Shown: one piece after another, positions 24,501 to 35,900 of the stretch | Layout: the number at the start of each line of letters is the position of its first letter | Position numbering within the stretch: position 1 is the stretch's first letter | DNA from: Galaxea fascicularis | Taxonomy: Eukaryota > Cnidaria > Anthozoa > Scleractinia > Euphylliidae | DNA: 64,000 nucleotides | Reading direction: 5' to 3' | NCBI GenBank assembly: GCA_948470475.1 | Contig: OX419345.1 | Coordinates: 2,287,001-2,351,000 of the forward strand | Translations under genes and position numbers: made by a program | Notes under the pieces: model-generated | Seen by the model: only the letters and a program-made list of their open reading frames with translations | What the model was told of the DNA's origin: nothing | The model's database searches: none

Positions 24501-25767
24501 TAACAATAAACTGAGCTTTAAACTCAGGCTCGTCAAAACAAGGAAACGCTGCTCTGGCATCCGTGGCTTCAAACTGTGTTGTTGCCATGTACCTTGTAAA
24601 AAACAAAAGATAAACATTACATCACGTAAGTTTCCTTCGAAATACTGTCACCCAGAGAGTGTTGATCATCTTTAATGAGACGATTGTCGAATCAGTCAAT
24701 CAATTAATCATTCAATCAGTCAATCAATCAACTATTGTAGTCAGCCAGTCAACTATTTAGTCAGTCAAGTTTTATTAAGATTCTCAGTGCCTATCAATAA
24801 ACAACGGATTTGTTTCTTTCTCCTAACCTGGGTTCAGGCCAAGTTTCTACGGTAATCAAGTAAATCAGACAAGGATGTTTTTGTGACCTTCTCCTCACAA
24901 CAATTTAGCACACGAGAGACCCTGCCAAACGCCCCACGAGAGAGCATTTCCCAGAAAATGTCCATAATTTTTAAGGGCACAACATTCTTTGTAATATTTG
25001 ATTCCAGTCTCAGAATCAAATTGTTGTGTCCCACCAAATGGAAAACTACTGTTACTTGTTATACTTGGTTGGTACTTAAAAGTGAAAGAGAAAGATTGTC
25101 CTTACTTTGTTTTTCCACTCTTGGTCTTGTACGAACTCTTGTAAAATCCTGCCATTGTGTTGGCCAGGTGACCTTTAAAATAAAGGTTCACTGTGTATTT
25201 TTCTCCTTCCTTCAGTTCATACTTCATCTCCACCAAGTACTGCTCAAGTTTCTTGCTCTCTGCAACTCGCAACACCGGAAGATGATTTCCCTGGGAATCC
25301 TGAACGCCATAACTCGTGATGTTTAAGCGCTTGACATGAAAAAGAATGTTTCTAGTCGCCTTCTCACAGATGATGTCAATTTTCACTCCTCCATGGAAAT
25401 CAAAGCTCGTCAAATTTGGATGAAGGTAAACTTGATACCTCTTGGGTTTAATGTCCTTAGGTAGAAGAATTTCTTTGTGGGGGAAATTCTTTTCATTGCT
25501 ATTTTCCGATCGGGTGAAACGATCTCCGGTGATGTAGTTCACCGCGCGACGGTAGAACTCAATCTCGCTGTCAGAGGCGTGGAAGAATGCAGAGAAAATA
25601 AATAGGACTATTGCTCCAAAGGCGATGGATAAAGTTAAAAATATGACACATATTTTTCCACTGCACAGTCTGTTTCCTTGATAGCTAACTCGAGACCTCG
25701 AGTAGGAAGATAGACGTTCGGTGTCATCTTCGACCTGTGCCGCTCGGTAGCCTCGATCGCGCATCAT
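15508..25767 (-). CDS. M1 family zinc aminopeptidase (aminopeptidase N-like), type II membrane protein, 18 exons
   Basis: This is a cell-surface exopeptidase that would remove N-terminal residues from peptides. Exons, 5' to 3': 25106-25767, 24319-24592, 23791-23911, 23370-23638, 23016-23150, 22398-22463, 22252-22317, 21585-21772, 21298-21380, 20743-20873, 20244-20299, 19798-19945, 19031-19104, 18824-18925, 18255-18428, 17724-17864, 16805-16886, 15508-15681. They sum to 2946 bases with all phases matching, giving 981 aa. Residues 1-38 are cytoplasmic and about 40-63 form a signal anchor. The peptidase domain has GAMEN at 363-367 and HELAH at 399-403, with the third zinc ligand E422 after the standard 18-residue gap (LWLNEGFA). 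A catalytic-type Tyr is in ISYDKGSSV. The C-terminal half fits the ERAP1-like helical domain ([10 protein letters not shown]). Intron 11 starts with GC instead of GT. The length is close to mammalian aminopeptidase N (about 967 aa). The 5' end faces a paralogue. Confidence 0.93.
15690..16560. other. last intron of the minus-strand aminopeptidase, with a short foldback
   Basis: Intron sequence between the final two exons. 16162-16249 is an inverted repeat (GGTCATTACAGGGAAATCTCA with its complement). A third copy of the arm, diverged, is at 16528-16552. Open frames here are overlapping shadows in CAGGCGACA-type simple sequence. Confidence 0.45.
17269..17690. repeat. GAT/GAC trinucleotide microsatellite, about 420 bp
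   Basis: A long, impure tract of GAT and GAC triplets on the plus strand, interspersed with AAT and GGT units. It lies in intron 16 of the minus-strand aminopeptidase, starting about 35 bases past the donor. Because the unit is three bases with no stop, it produces long false frames on both strands (poly-Met/Thr, poly-Ile/Val, poly-His/Arg). Confidence 0.95.
20495..20530. repeat. ACAT tetranucleotide microsatellite
   Basis: A short run of ACAT/ACAC units in intron 10 of the minus-strand aminopeptidase, followed by ACTTTATTTACCC. A similar AAGT run followed by TTTATTTACCC occurs at 35898-35930 in the sister gene, so both may be tails of the same retroelement family. Confidence 0.6.
24004..24066. 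repeat. ATTC tetranucleotide microsatellite
   Basis: A run of CATT/TTCA units with a few CGTT variants, in intron 2 of the minus-strand aminopeptidase. Confidence 0.8.
24690..24765. repeat. CAAT/CAGT tetranucleotide repeat
   Basis: An impure array of AATC and AGTC units in intron 1 of the minus-strand aminopeptidase, on the opposite side of exon 2 from the ATTC array. Confidence 0.7.
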
Positions 25768-26973
25768 GGGTCAACTTCTTATCTTTGTTGAATCTACGAT
25801 CGTTACTTTTACTCACCAACGTCGAATTTCTTCCCAGAAGTTTACTACACCTGGTCCAATCCTTCATAACAAAGGAAAGAAAAAGGAAAATTACTTAAAA
25901 CTGTCTCTATGATAATAAGATCATGCAGTTATTTTGAAGAAGATGTAAAATATTTACAACGATTCTCAAACCTCTCGTGTGACGCTAAACACTTGAAACG
26001 TCAGTCACTTGATACGGGGTTACAACAACAAAAAACGAACAGGATAGGAGGTGCCTCCTTTTTGTCGAAAAAATTCACGGCTAGTTTATTTGATTTTTGC
26101 TTTCTGTTTGGGACATCACGATTAATTTCCTTAAGTTGCTTGGCATAGTTAACTGACAAACAATGGACAGGTAACTGCAGGTGGCAAATTGGTTTTCTGG
26201 TCTTGACTCACCCACACGAATAGCTGCCTTTTGCAGATATCACTCAACGAGTGCTCATGCGTTGTAGAAAGGATGAAATTTCTTTACCAGAGCCGGCGTA
26301 TATTTTGGTCAGCAGAGGCTAAATCTGCCCGTGCCCTTGAAGTGCGCTCTTAAAATATGAAAGTGTAAACGAGTCTTTAAGATATACCCTGCGAGCATAG
26401 GCCATTCGAAGGGCCTCTGCTCACAGGGTATTAAAGATCGAGTTTGTTTACGGTTCCTTATCTTTTGATGTGATTTTTCAGGCTTCGTTGAATAAAATGT
26501 CACCGGTTTGATTTTTCAAGGAGAGCGCAGCCTGGGACATAGAGTACCCGAAGGTAGCTTGCGCTCATCAATATATAAACCAATATGGCGGCAGCTCGAT
26601 GAAAGAATATAGTATAATCACGGCAGTTCCGATCACACAAAAAAATGAGGGACCACAAACAAACTATTGGAGATTACTAAACGTGTCCTTTTTATCACTG
26701 ATCAGTAAGATCACGAAAAGAATTCAGTCAGTTGCTGATAAAAAAAATCCTTTATTAAGTCGTAATAAGGTTGGTTTTATCACTCCAAATCTAAAATAGA
26801 CCAGTTTTCGGAACTGAAAGTGCTTGATAATCAGTAAAGAAGAAATAGCTAAGATATAATGTTAATTTGCTCCAATGTTTCCAATAAATCACCTGTCATT
26901 TTATACCTGTTGCACAGTTTGTGTCTGAGTGACCACTGACAAATTGTAAAGCGAATTTTAGCACTGTTCAGCC
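25768..26973. promoter_or_regulatory. shared 5' region between two divergent aminopeptidase genes
   Basis: 1206 bp separate the two start codons, so both promoters and 5' UTRs must lie here unless upstream exons exist elsewhere. No convincing TATA box was found for either gene. A short foldback occupies 26381-26438 (TATACCCTGCGAGCA with its complement). The start of the plus gene has a good context (GCCATGG). Coordinated control is an inference from the layout only. Confidence 0.5.
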
Positions 26974-29900
26974 ATGGCCGTTTCTCGTCTGTGCCCTCTT
27001 GCGCTGGCATTTGGCGTCGCCTTAATTATAGCTGTCTCCACCGTTTACACATTCATAAATGGCTACAGCGAAAGTCTGGTTTATAAATTTAAAAGAAATG
27101 GAGGAGATCTAAAATTCCCGCATCAAAATGTTCGCCTTCCAAGCCGCATTCGTCCGCTATCTTACGATTTGTTCATCTATCCAAACTTATCAAGTTTCAA
27201 GTTCTTTGGCAAAGTTAAGATAGTTGTCCGATGTCTGCAACCAACGCAGAATGTTATACTACACTCGCGAGACCTTTCTGTCGGAGATATAAAAATCACG
27301 GACTCCAGGAAAACGAGTTTGAAAATTTTGCGACGAATGGAACACAAGAAAAACCAGCAGTATTTAATAGCTGTCGAGAAAGAGCTTGAGCAGATGGCGA
27401 CGTATACACTTTACCTGGAATTTAAAGGAGCTTTATCCAGTAACATGGAAGGATTTTACAAGAGTAGCTACAAATCAAAGAGCGGACAACTTAGGTAGGC
27501 CCTTGTTGATTACAGATCTATCATAGGCTTTACTTTACCCGTAACTTTTGGAAATACGTCTGCGTATACAATTGCCTCTGAAACCATTCAACTTGTATGA
27601 GCTGGCATCAGTCGTGAGGGGATCCTTTCAAGAGCTCCACTGTACAAGGCGCTCCTCGTGAATATCTCTATGATTGAAACACTGAAGTTTCCCCAATTAA
27701 ACTGATTATTCAGATTCAAAAGCGGTTTCAAAACAAATTCAGAGAGCATCTTTTAAATATGGCTAAATTCGGATTGCTTGATAATTTTATAAAGCGATTT
27801 TTAATTGAATGTTGCAAAATTAAAACCAAATCCAAATAATATATAGTTATAGCATAGGAATTTGTGATATAGTTTATAAACTGTGTAAACTGTGATACAG
27901 CACGGGATGTTTTGATAGGACATTGGTTGAGTAAGTGGCCAACCAACCAATCACAGGACAAATGCTAAACCAAAGCAATCGAGTCTTATATTCGAGACTT
28001 CACTCTATCCGAAACTGACAATTCTGCCTTAGCTTATTGCCGGGTGTAGTTGCTTGCTCCGCTATAAAAATTAAAAGTATCAAACAGTCCAAACATCGTT
28101 TTTTCATTTGTGCAATTTGCGTTTCCAGATATCTCGCTACGACTCAATTCGAAGCCACGAATGCTCGCTCAGCTTTCCCATGCTTTGACGAGCCCACGTT
28201 CAAAGCAGTCTTTCGCATCACAGTAGCTCACGACGCTCATTTCAAGGCGCTGTCAAATATGCCCTTGGAGTCATGTCACAGGAATCCCAACGGACTTTTG
28301 GAAAGTCGATTTAGTGCAAGTGTTCCCATGCCAACGTATCTGGTAGCATTCATCGTGTGTGACTTCGATTACAAGGAAACAAACACGAAAAGGGGAAAAA
28401 AGGTGACTTTTTAAGCGCACTCAGAATATAGCTAGCTAATTCACGATCTCGCCAATGAATTTGAGCGCAGCTGATGCAGCTAGAATGCATTGTCTTACAA
28501 TGAAAGCACGGCTGGAAATCGTAGCTTAGGCACTCGTTTCCCGGCGATGCTTTCTTCAGGAAAACGTTTTCCTTTAGGTTATCGCGCAGCATTGTTTCAT
28601 TGCAAGTTTTATTTTCTTTCTTCTATTTGACGCTTACTACCACACGTTTCCCAGTTGCAAAACGTGCCGGAAACAATGTCTACTTATGCACGTGCAACAT
28701 CAAAGTAAAAACGGCAATACTCAAAGAAACAAGGTCACGCCATAAATTGAAAGAAAATCTCTCCCACTTTACCGGTATCGGGCGATGTTGTTTTGAAAAA
28801 ATACTCTAAGGTGTTCTTTTATTTATTTATTTACTTTTTTTTCACACGCGCGTAAATTGCACCCTGCAGCTGTTAATGCATTTTCACCAAACAAGCTTAT
28901 GGTGCTCCTATTTTTCTCAAGAACTGAACATACAGTCATAAGCTTTTGTGGTTATGCAAAACTACTGAACGACTTAAGCGTTATCCGCATACACCCTTCA
29001 ACTGTGTTTTTCTCGACTGCAAGCCAATCAACGGTCATAGTAGTAACACGTCTTATTTCATCCCCAGATAAGGGCATGGTCGAGGCCAGATGCAATAAAC
29101 AGTGTAGATTTTGCTCTTGATGTTGCTAGACACGCCCTGGAGTATTACGAGGAGTTTTTCAACGTTTCATATTCATTACCTAAAATTGGTAAGTACCTTA
29201 TAATCAACCTCATTTATGCAAACGTCTTAGCACCCAATTCATTCGAGCAAGGATCAGTGATGCGTTGACGGTTTAAAAGACTCTATGATGTTCATTTGAT
29301 CTTGTTAAGATATTACAGGCTACAACAAAGCTTTCTCGCAAAAGGATTAACGAAACAAAATTTGTCATTAACTCTGATTCAGTTGAGAAAGTCAAATGCT
29401 CAGTACAGGCATTCATGCCGTAAGTGAAGTTTTTATGGGTGACGCAAGTACTCTGGGCGAGGTCTAATAGCTCAAAGGTTCAGCTCTTTACGGTAGAAAA
29501 TTTAACTTCAGTTGTGAACAGTGGCACCACACTTTTTATGGGAACTAACCCCTTTCAAGCAAATTAAATCCCAGAGGAGTTCTATCCGCCCCGCCCTGAC
29601 CTCCATTCTAAAGTTAATCAGTTGGTTTGGTCGTGTTTAATACTTTAGAGAATACAGCTTCTCCTAAAATTCGTATTTCATTTAAATTAATCGTAGATCT
29701 AGTGGCAATTCCTGACATGGGTGGTGCTATGGAAAACTGGGGATTAGTGACATTTCGTGAGTCTGCCATGCTCTTTGACCCAGATACAGGAAGCGCCGCT
29801 GACCAGAAATTAGTGGCGATGATTGTGAATCACGAGTTTGCGCACCAGGTAAACTGCAGGTAGACCAAATGAAAGAGTGGCTTAAGTTTTCACTGGACTT

Positions 29901-32900
29901 TACCCTATATAGGCATTTATTCTTGAACGACGTAAGATACAGCGTGTCAGGAGCCCATCACTAGGAGCGTACAACTCCCATACCAAGCCTATGTCACGGC
30001 ATTTTTACAGAGCGATTTATTTTTAGACTATCTTTCCCGTGAAAAAAGGTACACGTGATACCGCATCATCATCATCATCTTTCTTTTGTTCTAAAGTTTC
30101 TTAGCTTCGCAGAGAAACTTTAGAACAAAAGAATAGTCGAGGAAAAGTTTCGCACGAGAGAATGGGCTACTGAGGGAGTCCCATATTCGCGGCAAATGCA
30201 ATCTAAAAATAAATCGGTCTGTGAAAACGCCGTGACAGGAATATAGGGCAGTTGTACGCTCCTAGTAATGGGCTCCTGAGCGTGTGCAATATCAGTATCA
30301 TGGGTTTTGATGCTGAGAAAGTAAGAGATACCAGTATTTGTCATCATTTCGTGATACATTTACACTTGACGTCACTTTCATCTGGTTTCCATGGTGATCA
30401 TACGTTTACAACTTGGGGTAGTCGGGGATCTTACATTTGGCATCTTTTATCTTAGTTCTGTGGTTATATCCCAGTGTCGGTAGCATACTTCCTGTCTTAA
30501 TACTTGGAGTTGTTCTTTTGTTTGCCTATTTGTTTTTATATATTTAATTTTTACTGTTGTCTATGTTTTGAGATCATCTACTATGCGAGCTCTTTCAGTA
30601 TTTTTCAAACTTTGTTTTTCTCTTCAGTGGTTTGGGAACTTGGTGACTATGAAATGGTGGAGCGATTTGTGGCTCAATGAAGGATTTGCGGTGTACATGG
30701 AATACCTCGCCACGGATAACTTTAACAGAAAGTGGAAACGGGTTAGGCGAAAAAAAACCATACAGCTATGAATGCAAGCCTGAATTGTAATTAAAGCATA
30801 ACAAATAGGCGAATTAAATTTCTCAATATTAGGTTTAAAGAAAACTACAGTTCGATTAATTAAACGTTTGCTCACTGAGATAGTGACGCGAATACAAGGT
30901 TACACGGTAGTTTTTTCAAGGGAGTGTCTCTTAGTCCTCTTTTTGGCTAGAATGGTTGGCAACTGAGATTTTCACACAGCCCCATACGGTAATTAATACA
31001 TGCACTTTGTGACTCAAACTCTATTCGTTTTTGGAACAGGGTTAGTATGACAGTGATGCAGTATAATTAATGCATGGGGCTGTGTGGCGATCTCTCCGAA
31101 TGGTTGTTAATAGCCATTGGCAAGCCAAGGTAGTCTTATTCACGGTGCTTGAAAACAAAAAAAAATCCGGCGTATGGTGAATTCACAGACCCGCATGACT
31201 TTGTTTTCTAGGCGGATCAGTTTATGCTGGAGACCATGAAGGAAGCACTCGACGTGGACAGCTCGCTACACACTCACCCAGTGTCAGTCAAAGTTTATAA
31301 TCCTGCGCAAATAAATGACATTGTGGACAGGATAACATATCACAAGGTAATTTATGAAAGAACTGTCGTGGTGAGAGCACCGCCTTAGCCAACTATATCA
31401 ATGAACAGAGTGTTTTTTGTTAAAGTGCGTTTCTTAACACAAAAATTCGATTAGATTTCGTCGCATCCCATTACTCGTAGTATATAACATGTAAACCGCC
31501 ATCGATCAACGCGTGCGCATAGTTGCTTAATCATATGATACTCATTCAATGCTTTAAATTTAAAATGTACATTTTTTGCTCATACAGAGTTCGGCCGTCA
31601 TAAGAATGATGCAAAATTTTCTCGGAGTTGAAACTTTTAGAAAAGGAATTCAGGTATAATTTCGTTCATTTTCTGAAGGTTTCTATACGATAATTCTATT
31701 ATAAACTTTTGAAGTCGGATCAAGGTTTATATGCTTCCTTTTTGCGTCAGATTTTCTTAAAGGAGCATCGATTTTCAAACGCTGAAGCTTCGGACCTTTG
31801 GAGAGCCATGAGTAAGGTATGTATGTGATAATAGTCACCTTAGGCAAACCGCTGACAGACACCTGGCTATCACTGCCGCTTTCTAAGCCAAGAGGTTGTG
31901 TTCCAAGTCATTTACCTCATGGTCTTGTCATTAAGCGTTACCATGGTCAGTCACGGCCAGGAATTTGCGTGATCCCACGTATGAAGATTGCAGACATACC
32001 GGAATTTGTTTCATGTAAACCAAATCATCAAGATGGGAATACTGTACATATATTTATGGTACTGTTAAACTAAACAAAACGAAACCATTATTTTGGGAGT
32101 TTCTTTGCTTCAATTACTCTTATTTCAGACTTTTAAAGTTACATTAAATGAACGCCATGCCACCGTTGATATTTGTCAACTAAAACACCTAGTTAAATGA
32201 AGTATGATCCTCGCAGTGAACGCAATTAATGCAATTGCGTAAAGAAGCCTGAAAAAAAATGGGCCCGGTTGTTCGAAAGCCGATTAACCTAATCCAGGAT
32301 TAGCGTAAACTTTGGTTGCAGTTTTTCACTTTTGGACGAAAGTTGTTTCCGCTACTTTTTGTTTTTCAGGATTGACTTCCCCTAATCTAAAATTTCGCAG
32401 AATATCAGCGTTGAACAACGTTTGGGGATAGAGAAATAACCTCCTTGATTAATTTTCGAACAACCGGGCCCAGGACTTCAACGGGATTTTGAAGCCGTGA
32501 CCTCGCGATGCCGGGACGATGCTCCAACCGACTGAGCTATGAAGCCACTAACTTTGGGAGAAGGTCAATTGTGGGTTCATATATATACCTGACCTTATGA
32601 AAACCAGGTCGACGAAAATTCGAGGCTTTTTAGAACTTCCTTTGCTATTACCTCCGTTGTTCAACAAGGACACTTAACTTTTTGCTTATTACCAGATTAC
32701 AGTGTCGACGAAAGGAAAAAAAAAAGAAAATGGCTATTTGCTATATCACTAGACATGAAATCGACGTAACCTCTGACCTGAACTATCGTGTGGGCAGTAG
32801 TGTCAGTTTTGCCCAAATCTTGCTTTGAAACGTCGACCTTGCCGAGAGCAAAGTTGCCGTCGGAAAGAGGCATCGATTTCCACGAAATCAAGCAACGTTT

Positions 32901-35900
32901 TAAACCGAATTCCCTGGTGGCTAACACAAATAACAGCAAGAACTTGGTAAATTACATCTACGTAAACATGTGGCAAATGTTACGACTAGATTTGAGGCCG
33001 GAAATCACACATTATGACACTTCAAATTATCACATCACTTATCAGATCACTAGCATAGAATCGCTAAGGCCGCAAGGGCGGTAACAAGTCGGGAAACTGG
33101 AAAAACTTACGGTTTTCGCGCAGAAATACAGAGGCAAATCTTGTCCTCGCCTGATAGTTACTTGAAGTCCCGGATGTTGAAAAACGATTTCAAGCGAACT
33201 TCCGTCAAGCCCTTGTTTCTTGCTCAATTTAGTTTACTAAGTCTTTAGCCTGGTCAAAAGTCAGAGCTTATTTTAACTTTCAATGTTCACTTTCTCTTAC
33301 TAATCAGCTAATTGCCATCGTCGCTCCCCCCAGCACAAGCAAAGACGAAGAAGAATAGAAGGGGGAAACACACCTCAGTACTAAAATAAACAAGGCTTAG
33401 TATAACTTTCCTGCGACCCTGTTTTCAAAAATCCAGGTAGATATATGTTACTGTGAAAGAGATGAATGTGAATTATATAATTATATGAAATAAATAATAT
33501 ATGAACTGCGGCAATGAAATCAAATGAAGGATGACCCTCACAGAAGATTTTATTGCCGCTGTTCATATATGAGTTATTTCATATATATCATTCACATAAA
33601 ACACCTAAATTATTGTGTGAAGAAGTAACATTCACTTTCCACTTTTCGCACGTGAACGATCAGGCTTCAGGAGATCTCGTGGATGTTGCAGCTATCATGG
33701 AATCTTGGGTGAACCAGAAGGGATTTCCTATTGTAACAATCTCCAGTAACAAAATTCAGAGGAAAGACGGACGAGTGTCGTACACAGCAAGTCAGAAAAG
33801 ATTTGTCAGAGCCTTGTCTTCGACAGAATTGAAAAGCGACAGCATGGAGGGGTAAGTCTATGCCAGAATACTATAGGTGCCTTTGTTTACGCACTGGAGT
33901 TCATCTCTGAACAGATGACGGCAAATAGCATGACTTAGCTCAATATTTCCCTGTTCGATAAGCCTTCCACGTAAGTCTCTAGCCTAGTTCTGTTTTGTTG
34001 TTCGCCTCATCAGCTTTGGTCGCAGTCTAACAAGGAATAATCAACAATCAGATAAATTAGTTTCAAGTGAGTCGTCCGAATAAAAGGGAACAGGAAAGAG
34101 AACAGAAGAAGGCTGTGTCTGTTTGTCTGTTTGATAGAGTGATTTACGATTACCCTTATGAGGAACCGGACCTCCGAATGCATGCGCAATTTTCTTCATC
34201 CGTCTCTAGTTTGACACCCAAGTAACATGGAATGCGGTCGTTAGCCGTCGGCAATTGCCCAGTTGTATCGGTTGATTTCCATGACGTTTTCGTGTAACAA
34301 ATCGAACGCGTAGCGTGTTCTCTAACTCAACGGTGGACTTCTTTTTACCAAAGCATTCAAGAAGTTGCTATTCACCAGCTGTACTTATACAGGATGGTAT
34401 TTTGCCGTTCGCGGGTTTGCGTGTAATCAATTCACTCTACTAATTCGCTCTACCAATTTTAGTTTTAGTTCTTATCGATAACAAAAGAAAGATTATGACT
34501 GACATGAAAGTTGATTATCCTCATTCATTTTTTTTATTTTCTACCAATAAGAACTGGATGGTACGTGCCAGTAACATACATAATTGGAGACTCTTTACAC
34601 AAACAAAGAACTGTTTGGATGAACAAGACTTCAGGTATGCATAACTGGCGAAAAGAATAAAACAGAACTGAAGAAAACATAAACTGAACGTATACTTTTT
34701 CTTACAGTCACACTCCAGCTTCGCCATAGTCTATCCTCTTGGATAAAGGCCAATGTTGGACAAACTGGTTTTTATCGAGTCAACTATGACGAAGATAACT
34801 GGAAAAGGCTGAGCCAGCAATTACTGAACGACCACAAGGTTAGATCCATTTAGCAGTCCCTAGTAATACTGAACGCAAATTTCCAAGCTACCAAGAAAAC
34901 GATCACTATCATGCTCCTTAGATATTGCTGGTAAAGACGTTTGTGAACGAACGAGGCGAACCAGTTAAGTTTCCCTTTAAAGAAGTTCAGTCAGGGGATT
35001 CTGTTGAGTTCGACTGTCTAATTATAAAAATGTTTCATCATCTCTTTCAGTTCCTTTTTTTTTTCGCCTGATTCAAGCGCGTCCTAGACAGGCTTTCAAG
35101 TCTACCTAAAATAAACTCAACAAGGGAAACATTTAAATTTCGCTTGGGGTCCTCGGCTGACTATTCAGCTTTTAAAATTCTCATTCAAATGTTTGAATCG
35201 ACTTTTATAGAGGTAAACGACTTCTGTCTTGTTGTACCATAGGTGTTAGGTGCATTGGATCGGAGTGGTCTCGTAGACGATGCATTGAGCTTAGCAAGGT
35301 AAGCCATTTTAGGGCGTGGCTACTGTAAATGAACCACATCAAACGAAACCTTGCAGCAATTGAACTGGGTAATTAATTGTGATTTTTGCAGATCCTAGGT
35401 TTTCCAAAACTAATTAATTGTGGTTTTCACTAGACGGTTACTTATCCTATTATGCGATAACTCTCAATTCACAAGATTGGGTTTGTGGGCAAAACTGCTT
35501 ATTGCTTTAAAAGCTCGGTAAGTCATTGCGAACATATGAATCTACAATCACTGATTAATTATTTTCCGACAGGGTAATAATTTTTCTTTGTTTACTTTTT
35601 GCAGGGCCGGCTTACTTGATTATCAGACTGCACTGCCAATGTCTGAATATCTAAAATATGAGCGTGAATATGTTCCATGGGCAGTTACTCTCCGTGCACT
35701 GGCGTATATCGGAGCAATGCTGAGTACAAGAAGTTCATACAAATTTTACAAGGTAAACTGTTAGATGAATATAATCTAGAGGGATGCAGCTCATCGCAGC
35801 AAACATGAATAGTGTTATAAGGATGACAAAACAAATTTAAACATCAATGGTTCCCCCCTGCCGTGCGGAAGAAAAAATCCGTGATTCTGATCTTTGGCCA

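Noticed and set aside
32473..32553. A functional tRNA gene on minus
   Set aside because: The A box is intact, but the T-arm and anticodon stem are damaged and it abuts a foldback, so a SINE relic is more likely.
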